A stretch of 5,720 nucleotides of DNA from Xanthobacteraceae bacterium (GCA_030044035.1 JASHWN010000320.1:1-5720); one strand, 5' to 3'; numbered from the stretch's first letter, positions 1 to 5,271 are shown. Program-made: numbers and translations. Notes: generated by a model not told the origin, from the sequence alone.

Positions 1-681
1 GCCGTCCCACAGATAAAGCGTGTCCATGGTCCAGCGCAGCGTGCCCGACTGCGGATCGGTGCCGATCATGCGCAGCATCATGCCGAAGCAGGCGAAGGTG
101 AGCCCGCGCAGCGGCGCGTTGCCCGACAACACCGCCACCATGGAGATGCCGAACACGGCGATCGCCAACAGCTCCGGCGAGCCGATGTAGAGAATGATCG
201 GCCGCATCACCGGCAGTGCGATCGCCATCAGCGCGGCGCCGAACAGGCCGCCGATCAGCGCCGCCATATAGGAGGCACCAAGCGCACGTCCGGCCTCGCC
301 GCGCCGCGTCATCGGATAGCCGTCGAGCGTGGTCGCCGCCGAAGCGGCGTGGCCGGGCGCGCCGAACAGGATCGCGGAAATCGGATCCGCCGTCGTCGTC
401 GTGGCGCCGAGCCCGAGCAGGAGCGCGAACGCGGTCGGCGGATCGAGGCTGTAGGTGAAGGGCAACAGCAGCGCGGTTCCGGCGATGCCGCCGATGCCCG
501 GCAGAATGCCGAGCGACAGGCCCATGCACACGCCGGCGAACAGATACAGCATGCGCATCGGGTTGAGGATGATGTAGAACGCGGCGTGCGCCGAATGCAG
601 CGCGAGGCCCGCACCGTCAACGAAGTCGTGCCCGTAAGTGTGCAGTGCAACACCCACGGAATGCAGCAGACTAGTATCCAT
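1..681 (-). CDS. tctA: Tripartite tricarboxylate transporter permease, TctA family (N-terminal part, runs off left edge)
   Basis: This is the large membrane subunit of a TTT-family transporter, which takes up carboxylates handed over by a periplasmic TctC-type binding protein. The first 227 codons are present; the family is usually about 500 residues, so more than half lies outside the window. Residues 45-75 hold the family's Gly/Pro signature (LGILPGIGG at 57-65, then a hydrophobic run ending LLLPFTY). Residues 107-135 hold the second conserved block (FGAPGHAAS, then TLDGYPMTRRGEAGRALG). Hydrophobic helices follow around 136-160 and 165-190. Where many relatives have a Tyr/Gly-rich stretch before the second block, this one has GATTTTADP (92-100), which I recall from a TctA subgroup. 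The ATG at 681 is fixed by an in-frame TGA four codons upstream; no convincing Shine-Dalgarno sequence precedes it. No TctB-like gene lies upstream, so any partners must be downstream, outside the window. The substrate cannot be told. Confidence 0.9.
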   Translation of the reverse strand, partial: MDTSLLHSVGVALHTYGHDFVDGAGLALHSAHAAFYIILNPMRMLYLFAGVCMGLSLGILPGIGGIAGTALLLPFTYSLDPPTAFALLLGLGATTTTADPISAILFGAPGHAASAATTLDGYPMTRRGEAGRALGASYMAALIGGLFGAALMAIALPVMRPIILYIGSPELLAIAVFGISMVAVLSGNAPLRGLTFACFGMMLRMIGTDPQSGTLRWTMDTLYLWDG

Positions 682-722
682 CGACGGTGCTCACGCGCGC
701 GGGGCCAAGGAGGCGTCGGTTT

Positions 723-733
723 TTCTTCAAGAA
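723..733. promoter_or_regulatory. Short perfect palindrome upstream of tctA
   Basis: TTCTTCAAGAA is a perfect 5-1-5 inverted repeat about 42 bases upstream of the tctA start. Its position suits an operator in the tctA promoter or leader, but a repeat this short can arise by chance and I recognise no regulator for it. Confidence 0.25.
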
Positions 734-988
734 CGCTCCGACGCGGAATAGGTTGTTGCGGCCCCGCTCCCCCTACTGAACCGGCCGATGTTAGTGGACA
801 AAAGCCGCGGCGGCCAGCGCGGGCTGTTCGATCGATATGAGCCGGCCACGCCGCCGTCCAGGCGAATAAGCGCGCTGCGGCATCTTGCCGTGGCCGCTCG
901 CCGCTAGTTGCGATCAATGCCGTCGAATCTCGCTGCGGCGTCGGGCTTCGCCGCCGTGTCTGCACAGCCGCTTTACGATCACGCATCT

Positions 989-1016
989 TTGAGTGGTTTT
1001 TGGAATAACATCAAAT
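989..1016 (+). promoter_or_regulatory. Candidate sigma70-type promoter for the tyrosinase gene
   Basis: TTGAGT (989-994) and TCAAAT (1011-1016) each match the -35 and -10 consensus at four of six positions, with a 16-base spacer. They lie in the only AT-rich patch of the divergent gap, about 50 bases before the tyrosinase start. A start of transcription near 1023 would put the 19-bp palindrome inside the 5' leader. An ACAT-N3-ATGT inverted repeat (1008-1018) overlaps the proposed -10. Confidence 0.3.
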
Positions 1017-1029
1017 GTAACTTGAGAAC

Positions 1030-1048
1030 GGTCGGCGCCGCGCCGACC
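1030..1048 (+). promoter_or_regulatory. Perfect 19-bp palindrome / leader hairpin before the tyrosinase ribosome binding site
   Basis: GGTCGGCGC, a single C, then GCGCCGACC is an exact 9-1-9 inverted repeat. As DNA it is a good dimeric-repressor operator candidate. As RNA it would fold into an 8-bp GC-rich stem with a CCG loop. Only 7 bases separate it from the Shine-Dalgarno sequence at 1056-1064, so either a bound protein or the folded leader could affect expression. The sequence cannot say which. Confidence 0.5.
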
Positions 1049-1055
1049 AGCAACC

Positions 1056-1064
1056 AAGGGGAGG
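1056..1064 (+). promoter_or_regulatory. Strong ribosome binding site of the tyrosinase gene
   Basis: AAGGGGAGG ends three bases before the ATG at 1068. Its purine-rich core lies at a workable spacing and supports this start, which also gives the Tat signal peptide at the right place. Confidence 0.75.
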
Positions 1065-1067
1065 GTC

Positions 1068-2504
1068 ATGTCGCGGATTTCACGCCGTTCTTTGCTCGCT
1101 GCGGGTGCGCTTGGCGCCGCGGCCGATGCAATTCCGTTCTCGAGCTGGATCAAGCAGCAAGCGTGGGCGCAGGGCACGCGGGTCCGCTACAACGCCTACA
1201 GCACCCAAGGCAAGGCGATGCTGCAGAAGTACAAAGACGCCGTCGCGCGTATGATGAATACCAGCGTGACGCCGGAGCAAAGTCCGCTGTCTTGGACATT
1301 TCAATGGTACACGCACTGGTGCGGACCGGGGAAGGCAAGCGAGCTCAATCGGATTTATCCAACTCCGTCGCCGCAGCGCACGCTTGCCGACGAGATGTGG
1401 AACACCTGCCAGGCTCACGGCCCCGGCGAGAGAGAGGACTTCTTTTTGCCGTGGCACCGCATGTTCGTCTATTATTTCGAGGAGATCGTCCGGCAGATGT
1501 CCGCCGACCCGAGCTTCACGCTGCCGTATTGGAATTACTCAAATGCGGCCCAAGGAGCGATTCCGCCGGAATTCGCCGTCACGTCGAGCCCGCTGTACCG
1601 GGCAAACCGCAATCCCGGCGTCAACACCGGGGCTACGATTCCGCCGAGTTACGTGACGCTCAATGCGCTTTTGCAGCAGACCTATAGCCAGAATGGCGCG
1701 GACCAGGGGTTCTGCGCTACGCTGGATTTCGGCATCCACGGCAACGTGCACGTCTGGGTGGGAGACAGCACGAACATGGGCTCCGTGCCATGGGCGGCGC
1801 GCGATCCCATTTTCTGGATGCATCACTGCAACATCGACCGCTTGTGGGCGAGCTGGAACCGCGGCAACTGCAAAAATCCAATTCAAGATAATACCTGGAT
1901 GAACAAGCAGTTCACTTTCGCCGACGTCCACGGCACCAAGGTGGTCGCCACCGTGAAGGATTTCGACGACATTGCCAAGCTGCATTACACCTACGCCGAA
2001 TTCGAGCCGGCCTCTTGTCGGCCCATCAGAACGGTGAGTCCAGCACTCCTGGCGGCGCTTACATCGCCGACCGAGGTCGCGCGCACGCCGTTGCACCTCA
2101 ACCTGGCCCGCCCCGCCGCGGTCGCGCCCGGCGCCAGAACGCTGAGCGAGCAGATCAAGTCGCTTGACGACAAGAACGTTTACCTTGTTCTCCAGAACGT
2201 GCAGGCCGAGGCGCCGCCTGGGGTCGTCTACAACGTTTATCTCGACCTGCCGCAGGGTGCGTCGCCGAGCCCGGAAAGTCCGAATTATGTCGGCACCATC
2301 AATTTCTTCGGCGTCACCATGGTGGGCGCCGATATGAATGGCATGATGCCGCGAACGTTCAGCATCAATGTCACCGACAAGATCAAGGCACTGCAGGCCA
2401 GCGGCGCGCTCAACGAAACTCCGGCGGTGACGCTGGTGCCGCAAGGCGAGGCCGCCGAAAACGCACGGGCGAGCATCGGTCAGGTTCAGTTGGTTTCGCA
2501 ATGA
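1068..2504 (+). CDS. Tat-exported tyrosinase / polyphenol oxidase with plant-type C-terminal domain
   Basis: A dinuclear copper (type 3) enzyme that oxidises mono- or diphenols to o-quinones, probably in the periplasm. Residues 1-34 form a Tat signal (SRRSLLA at 5-11, cleavage likely after AWA at 32-34), fitting export of a folded metalloprotein. CuA ligands are H83, H117 and H130 (FLPWHR). CuB ligands are H224 and H228 (HGNVHVW) and H253 (DPIFWMHHCNIDRLW). After CuB, about residues 275-310 match the pattern of the plant PPO1_DWL linker (W, FxF, D, VKD, KLxYxY). From about residue 340 to the end is a beta-rich domain like the PPO C-terminal lid domain, with YVGTINFFGV near 407-416. By spacing, Gly225 follows the first CuB His and Val240 sits 13 before the last, as in Bacillus tyrosinase Val218. 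H117 to H130 is longer than the usual 9. Mono- versus diphenolase activity is undecided. The next gene encodes a copy of the C-terminal domain. Confidence 0.96.
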   Translation: MSRISRRSLLAAGALGAAADAIPFSSWIKQQAWAQGTRVRYNAYSTQGKAMLQKYKDAVARMMNTSVTPEQSPLSWTFQWYTHWCGPGKASELNRIYPTPSPQRTLADEMWNTCQAHGPGEREDFFLPWHRMFVYYFEEIVRQMSADPSFTLPYWNYSNAAQGAIPPEFAVTSSPLYRANRNPGVNTGATIPPSYVTLNALLQQTYSQNGADQGFCATLDFGIHGNVHVWVGDSTNMGSVPWAARDPIFWMHHCNIDRLWASWNRGNCKNPIQDNTWMNKQFTFADVHGTKVVATVKDFDDIAKLHYTYAEFEPASCRPIRTVSPALLAALTSPTEVARTPLHLNLARPAAVAPGARTLSEQIKSLDDKNVYLVLQNVQAEAPPGVVYNVYLDLPQGASPSPESPNYVGTINFFGVTMVGADMNGMMPRTFSINVTDKIKALQASGALNETPAVTLVPQGEAAENARASIGQVQLVSQ

Positions 2505-2522
2505 GGTCGCATTGGCAGGGTG

Positions 2523-2539
2523 GCGCAGCGCGGCTGCGC
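2523..2539 (+). terminator. Short GC hairpin just after the tyrosinase stop
   Basis: GCGCAGC, loop GCG, GCTGCGC is a perfect 7-bp stem starting 18 bases after the stop codon. ATTATG follows it and there is no U tract, so it is more likely an mRNA 3' structure or weak terminator than a classical intrinsic terminator. Confidence 0.35.
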
Positions 2540-2593
2540 ATTATGCAATAAGCGTCCGGTGTATTTCGGATGGCGGCGCACACAGTGAAACGT

Positions 2594-2628
2594 CACAAGG
2601 CGAGCGGCGGATGGTCGCTCGCCTTGTG
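2594..2628 (+). terminator. Strong 13-bp hairpin between tyrosinase and lipoprotein genes
   Basis: CACAAGGCGAGCG (2594-2606) pairs exactly with CGCTCGCCTTGTG (2616-2628) around a 9-base loop. It lies about 90 bases past the tyrosinase stop. No T-rich run follows (GTCGCTCATTTA), so it may be a weak or Rho-assisted terminator or a processing structure. TGGTCGCTC occurs twice here (2612-2620 and 2627-2635), so the left arm's GAGCG could also pair with a second partner, giving a possible alternative fold. Confidence 0.5.
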
Positions 2629-2647
2629 GTCGCTCATTTACGCAATA

Positions 2648-2653
2648 GATAAT
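2648..2653 (+). promoter_or_regulatory. Candidate -10 element for the lipoprotein gene
   Basis: GATAAT matches the -10 consensus at five of six positions in a locally AT-rich patch 53 bases before the start codon. The best upstream partner is TTGTGG (2624-2629) with an 18-base spacer, matching the -35 only in TTG and overlapping the right arm of the 13-bp hairpin. This is weak evidence for a separate promoter. Confidence 0.27.
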
Positions 2654-2706
2654 AGGCCGGCGCTTGGGAACGTGCCGATGCACCTTCTGTTATCGAGGCT
2701 GCCGCC

Positions 2707-3240
2707 ATGGCCAGATTGCCGCAATGCGTCATCGGATTGGTGCTCGCCGCGCTGGTGGTTTCCGGTTGCGCCGCCGCCGCCCAACCTGCTGCGCCCGTGA
2801 GCGGTCAGCTCGTCGCTGCCGCGAGCGGGGTGAACCTTGCGGGGGAGGTCACGCGCGTTCAGCTTTTACCGAACGGCAATGCGAGCAATTTACGCGGGCA
2901 ACTCGCGGAGCTGGTTGCGCAGCGCGCCCTGTTTTTGGTGCTGGACGACCTGCGCGCGGCGCAGCAGCCCGGAATAATCTACCAGATCTATCTCGGGCTG
3001 CCGCCGGCAGCAACGCCGAGCGCGTCCGATCCGCACTATGTCGGAACGCTCAACTTCTTCGGCGTTGCGCCGCCGAACACCACCCGCCAATCGCGCAGCT
3101 ATAATGTAACGCCGCTGATGCGACGGCTGCTGTCGGAAGGCTTGCCCGAAGATGGTCTCGCGGTGACCATCGTCGGCAATGGCCAAGCCGCTTCGGACGC
3201 CTCCCCCACTGTCGGTAAGGTTGCGCTGGTAGCTCAGTAA
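2707..3240 (+). CDS. Lipoprotein consisting of a stand-alone tyrosinase C-terminal (lid-like) domain
   Basis: This 177-residue protein has a lipoprotein signal peptide: a hydrophobic run at residues 8-18, then lipobox VSGC with Cys21 as the lipidated residue. Ala at +2 fits outer-membrane sorting by the Lol rule. From about residue 47 it aligns with the C-terminal domain of the tyrosinase encoded just upstream. Over the core (ALFLVL to NFFGV) I count 24 identities in 47 ungapped residues, including LVL, PGxxYxxYLxLP and YVGTxNFFGV. The tails also match (VGKVALVAQ here, IGQVQLVSQ there). It has no copper-ligand His pattern, and the mature part has no Cys besides Cys21, so it should not be an oxidase. 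A GAGG 8 bases before the ATG supports the start. Family knowledge: such domains cap the active site in plant and fungal enzymes. A role as trans-acting lid, maturation partner or membrane anchor for the tyrosinase is inference. Confidence 0.9.
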   Translation: MARLPQCVIGLVLAALVVSGCAAAAQPAAPVSGQLVAAASGVNLAGEVTRVQLLPNGNASNLRGQLAELVAQRALFLVLDDLRAAQQPGIIYQIYLGLPPAATPSASDPHYVGTLNFFGVAPPNTTRQSRSYNVTPLMRRLLSEGLPEDGLAVTIVGNGQAASDASPTVGKVALVAQ

Positions 3241-3458
3241 CATCCCGAGTCGGCAGGTCTCAGAATCGCGGTCGAAGGCGCGGCCTCGCGGTTCGACGAT
3301 CAGACTTGATGCGGCACTTGGCCAATAGCTCCCTGGGTACTCTACGCCACCCCCTGACAGAGCCCCGAAGTCCGATTAAGATCGCTGCCGAGCGACCGCG
3401 ACACGGCGAGCCTTTTGAGATCGATGATTGCCGTAAATCGCCGCAAGGAGGCACGAAG
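3241..3458 (+). other. Intergenic region between lipoprotein and cupin genes
   Basis: A 218-base gap. GTCGAA (3271-3276) and TTCGAC (3292-3297) could form a weak 6-bp stem, and TCGCGG occurs twice 20 bases apart (3266 and 3286). The cupin reading frame stays open back to 3306, but that extension reads as non-conserved Arg/Pro-rich sequence. I see no clear promoter or terminator. Confidence 0.4.
3445..3451 (+). promoter_or_regulatory. Ribosome binding site that decides the cupin start
   Basis: AAGGAGG is a full Shine-Dalgarno match 7 bases before the ATG at 3459. It selects that start over an in-frame ATG at 3306, which would add 51 residues with no conserved look. Confidence 0.85.
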
Positions 3459-4331
3459 ATGAACATCGTTCACGCCGACGAAGTGGAATGGAAGCGCGGC
3501 CTGCAGCATCGCGGCGGCACCTTTCATTACCGGCATCTGCTCAACGGCACGCCCGGCAGTCCGGGCAATTTCCAGTTCAACGTCGGGCAACTCGAGGGCG
3601 ATTTTTCCTCGCCGCGCCACCGGCATAATTTCGATCAGTTTCGCTTTCAGCTCGAAGGCACGATGAATTTCGACCGCAACGGCAAAATGGCCGCCGGCAG
3701 CTTCGGCTATTTCCCGGAAGGCGCGCCGTACGGCCCGCAAAGCTCGGACGGCCGCTCGACCACCGCAGTGCTGCAATTCGGCGGCGCCAGCGGCAGCGGA
3801 TATCTGTCGCGCGAGCAAGTCTACGCCGGCACCGAGGAACTGAAAAAGTACGGCACCTTCGAGGGCGGCATTTTCCGCCGCAACGACGACGTCGAGGGCC
3901 GCCGCGCCACCGACGGCTACCAGGCGATCTGGGAGCACGTCCACGGCGAGCGCATGGAATATCCGAAGCCGCGCTACCGCGATCCGATCATGGTCGATCC
4001 GGCGAACTACGAATGGCTGCCGCTGTCCGAAGCGGCCGGCGTCGCCTACAAGCCACTCGGCTCATTCACCGAACGGCAATGCGCCGCCGAGCTGGTCCGC
4101 GTGCAGCGCGGCGCCACCTACCGCGCCGACGGCCGCAGCGTTTATTTGGTGGTGCGCGGCTCGGGCATCGTCGGTGACGCCGGGTACCGTCAGCTCTCCG
4201 CATTTCATCTGGAAGACGGCGAGCGCGCCGAACTCGTGGCCCGCGACGAGACCGAGATCCTGCGCCTGGTGCTGCCGGACCTTGCCGGCATTGCGGCGCG
4301 CCGGCCGGTTGCGGCCGAGGCCGCCGAATAG
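3459..4331 (+). CDS. Bicupin-like protein of unknown substrate with altered metal-site residues
   Basis: A 290-residue cytoplasmic protein with no signal peptide or membrane helix. The first cupin barrel spans about residues 35-110. Its motif 1 is HRH at 54-56, then FDQFRFQLEG, and its motif 2 is GSFGYFPEGAPYGP at 80-93. Against the cupin pattern (HxH, x3-4, E; then PxGxxH), the Glu position is Gln60 (or Asp59) and the motif-2 His is Tyr91. Metal binding would therefore be by two His plus atypical ligands, or lost. A second beta-rich segment (about 205-280, with YLVVRGSGIVG) has cupin shape but no HxH and is probably structural. Cupins include dioxygenases, isomerases and sensors, so a role in handling oxidised phenolics fits the tyrosinase context but is only inference. 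The 218-base gap to the lipoprotein gene argues against tight coupling. The Ala/Glu-rich C-terminus looks disordered. Confidence 0.82.
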   Translation: MNIVHADEVEWKRGLQHRGGTFHYRHLLNGTPGSPGNFQFNVGQLEGDFSSPRHRHNFDQFRFQLEGTMNFDRNGKMAAGSFGYFPEGAPYGPQSSDGRSTTAVLQFGGASGSGYLSREQVYAGTEELKKYGTFEGGIFRRNDDVEGRRATDGYQAIWEHVHGERMEYPKPRYRDPIMVDPANYEWLPLSEAAGVAYKPLGSFTERQCAAELVRVQRGATYRADGRSVYLVVRGSGIVGDAGYRQLSAFHLEDGERAELVARDETEILRLVLPDLAGIAARRPVAAEAAE

Positions 4332-4367
4332 ACGCGTGCGCGCGAAACAACAACGCCAAAGATCGCA

Positions 4368-4634
4368 ATGCCACTGCCATCGTTCTATCGTTCAGGCGAC
4401 GGTTTTCGTCCGTGGCGCATCAGCCACGCCGCCGCCTGCGGTGCCGCTCTCGGTGCGCTGGCAGCCTTGTTCAAGAAGCTGGCGCCGCTCGGCGTCGTGG
4501 GCGGCTTATCAGATCGGCCCGCCGGCATCGCCGGGATCGCCGCGGTTGCGCTTGCCTTCGCGCTGTTGTGCGCGGGCGCGGCCATGCTGCGCAATTTTTT
4601 GGCGCGACGGCTGGTCTGGCACGAAGGCCGTTAA
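4368..4634 (+). CDS. Small two-helix membrane protein of unknown function
   Basis: An 88-residue protein I do not recognise. Two hydrophobic stretches look membrane-spanning: about residues 20-46 (Ala/Gly-rich, interrupted by two Lys) and about 52-73 (GIAGIAAVALAFALL and onward). A basic C-terminus follows (RNFLARRLVWHEGR), suggesting a helical hairpin with a cytoplasmic tail. The codon third positions are strongly G/C, as in the neighbours, which supports it over a longer overlapping reading at 4174-4668 that is only Arg/Pro/Ser-rich. It starts 36 bases after the cupin stop, close enough for co-transcription, but the ribosome binding site is poor (AAAGA). It might be conserved in Rhizobiales; function is unknown. 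Confidence 0.62.
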   Translation: MPLPSFYRSGDGFRPWRISHAAACGAALGALAALFKKLAPLGVVGGLSDRPAGIAGIAAVALAFALLCAGAAMLRNFLARRLVWHEGR

Positions 4635-4648
4635 GCGAAAGCGGCCTG

Positions 4649-4664
4649 CGCGGGATAGCCCGCG
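4649..4664 (+). terminator. GC hairpin after the small membrane protein gene
   Basis: CGCGGG, loop ATAG, CCCGCG forms a perfect 6-bp stem 14 bases past the stop codon, followed by TTAATGTTA. It is short and lacks a T run, so it is a weak terminator candidate, but it fits a transcription unit ending before the promoter-like sequence at 4732. Confidence 0.4.
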
Positions 4665-4731
4665 TTAATGTTACCAAACAATTCACCGGCCTAAAGCGGC
4701 GGTTGTAAACCAATTCGGCCGCTGCCTTGCC

Positions 4732-4737
4732 TACAAT
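4732..4737 (+). promoter_or_regulatory. Candidate -10 element for the secreted Pro/Tyr-rich protein gene
   Basis: TACAAT matches the -10 consensus at five of six positions, 30 bases before the ATG at 4768. No good -35 lies 16-18 bases upstream; TTGTAA (4703-4708) is too far away. If used, transcription would start near 4744, which favours the ATG at 4768 over an in-frame TTG at 4747. Confidence 0.35.
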
Positions 4738-4767
4738 GCGCGTGACTTGCCGTTCATCGGGCCATTC

Positions 4768-5271
4768 ATGCGTTTGCTCTGCGCCGCGTTGTTTTTGCTG
4801 GCCGTCACTGCGTCATCGGCGCTCGCGCAGCGCGCGCCGCAGATCGTCATTCCCGGCCGGCCCGACGTGCCCGTCTACATTCACGGCATCGATGCATCAT
4901 GGGGCATCGTCGAAGGCGAGTTCGGCCTCGATCGCCCGAACATGGCGACCGAGACCGTGATCTGGCGGCCGTATCCGCCGACACTCGTTTATCCGACGCC
5001 TGGCTATTATCCGGCGGAAGGACGGCGCCCGCGCGTCGGCCGCCTCGAAATCCCGCCGCCGGCCAATCGCAAGCTGCCGCCGCCGGCGCCGACCTACTAT
5101 CGTTACTGGTCGAGCGAATCCCAGCAGTATCCGGCGACCGAATACGCGCCGAGTCACGGGCTTGGCATTGTCGTTGAGCCGCAGATCGGTGGCGGCGGTG
5201 CGAAGCCGGAGCGTGACCTGCAAAACCAAGGTGAGCATCAAAACCAAGGTGAGCATCACAAAGGGTCGTGA
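4768..5271 (+). CDS. Secreted Pro/Tyr-rich protein with a duplicated C-terminal QNQGEH repeat
   Basis: A 167-residue protein with a clear Sec signal peptide (MRLLCAALFLLAVTASSALA, cleavage after Ala20), so it is exported to the periplasm or beyond. The mature part begins with a conserved-looking stretch (residues 26-58, including IVIPGRPDVPVYIHGIDASWG). It continues as Pro/Tyr-rich low-complexity sequence (YPPTLVYPTPGYYP, IPPPANRKLPPPAPTYYRYW) and ends in a hydrophilic tail holding two exact copies of QNQGEH followed by HKGS. I recognise no catalytic motif; it resembles conserved hypothetical envelope proteins of Rhizobiales. The ATG is preferred over an in-frame TTG 21 bases upstream because it gives a normal signal-peptide N-terminus. 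The ribosome binding site is weak (ATCGGG). His/Tyr richness could allow metal or wall contacts, but that is speculation. Confidence 0.75.
   Translation: MRLLCAALFLLAVTASSALAQRAPQIVIPGRPDVPVYIHGIDASWGIVEGEFGLDRPNMATETVIWRPYPPTLVYPTPGYYPAEGRRPRVGRLEIPPPANRKLPPPAPTYYRYWSSESQQYPATEYAPSHGLGIVVEPQIGGGGAKPERDLQNQGEHQNQGEHHKGS
5221..5256 (+). repeat. Perfect 18-bp tandem duplication, two copies
   Basis: CAAAACCAAGGTGAGCAT occurs back to back (5221-5238 and 5239-5256) with no mismatch. It is in frame and encodes QNQGEH twice near the end of the secreted protein. Perfect identity points to recent slippage or copy-number variation. Confidence 0.95.

Larger units (their letters stand above)
682..1067. 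other. Divergent intergenic region between tctA and the tyrosinase gene
   Basis: This 386-base gap separates two outward-facing genes and should hold both promoters. I see no convincing gene in it. The part nearer tctA is GC-rich and shows an 11-bp palindrome (723-733). The part nearer the tyrosinase contains an AT-rich patch (about 981-1022) followed by a perfect 19-bp palindrome (1030-1048) and a strong ribosome binding site. No confident -35/-10 pair could be read for tctA. Confidence 0.6.
2505..2706 (+). other. Intergenic region between tyrosinase and lipoprotein genes
   Basis: This 202-base gap has no convincing gene. It holds two hairpins, at 2523-2539 and 2594-2628, and an AT-rich GATAAT-containing patch at 2641-2656. 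The two genes may therefore be transcribed separately or joined by partial read-through. Confidence 0.5.

Noticed and set aside
349..840. A 163-codon open frame on the plus strand
   Set aside because: It is antisense to tctA, and its Arg/Glu/Gln-rich translation is typical of a shadow frame in GC-rich coding DNA.
309..986. A 225-codon open frame on the minus strand
   Set aside because: It overlaps tctA in another frame; its translation is Arg/Pro/Ser-rich with no helices or motifs, while the tctA frame carries clear family signatures.
908..1687. A 259-codon plus-strand frame overlapping the tyrosinase start
   Set aside because: Out of frame with the tyrosinase, low-complexity Arg/Ala-rich, and without a ribosome binding site; the tyrosinase frame has all six copper ligands.
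1539..2501. A 320-codon minus-strand frame opposite the tyrosinase
   Set aside because: It is long only because the opposite strand is GC-rich coding sequence; the translation has no recognisable domain.
2707..3240. The lipoprotein gene as a broken-off tail or frameshifted end of a second tyrosinase
   Set aside because: It has its own start, ribosome binding site, signal peptide and lipobox, and no CuA or CuB remnants occur upstream in 2505-2706.
3306..3458. An upstream ATG start for the cupin, adding 51 residues
   Set aside because: The added residues look like translated leader (basic, non-conserved), and a full AAGGAGG stands 7 bases before the ATG at 3459.
4174..4668. A 164-codon plus-strand frame overlapping the cupin end and the small membrane protein
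   Set aside because: The translation is Arg/Pro/Ser-rich, begins inside the cupin gene and lacks structure; the 88-residue frame has two coherent hydrophobic helices.
4747..4767. A TTG start for the secreted Pro/Tyr-rich protein
   Set aside because: It adds seven residues in front of an already complete signal peptide and would lie almost at the inferred transcription start.
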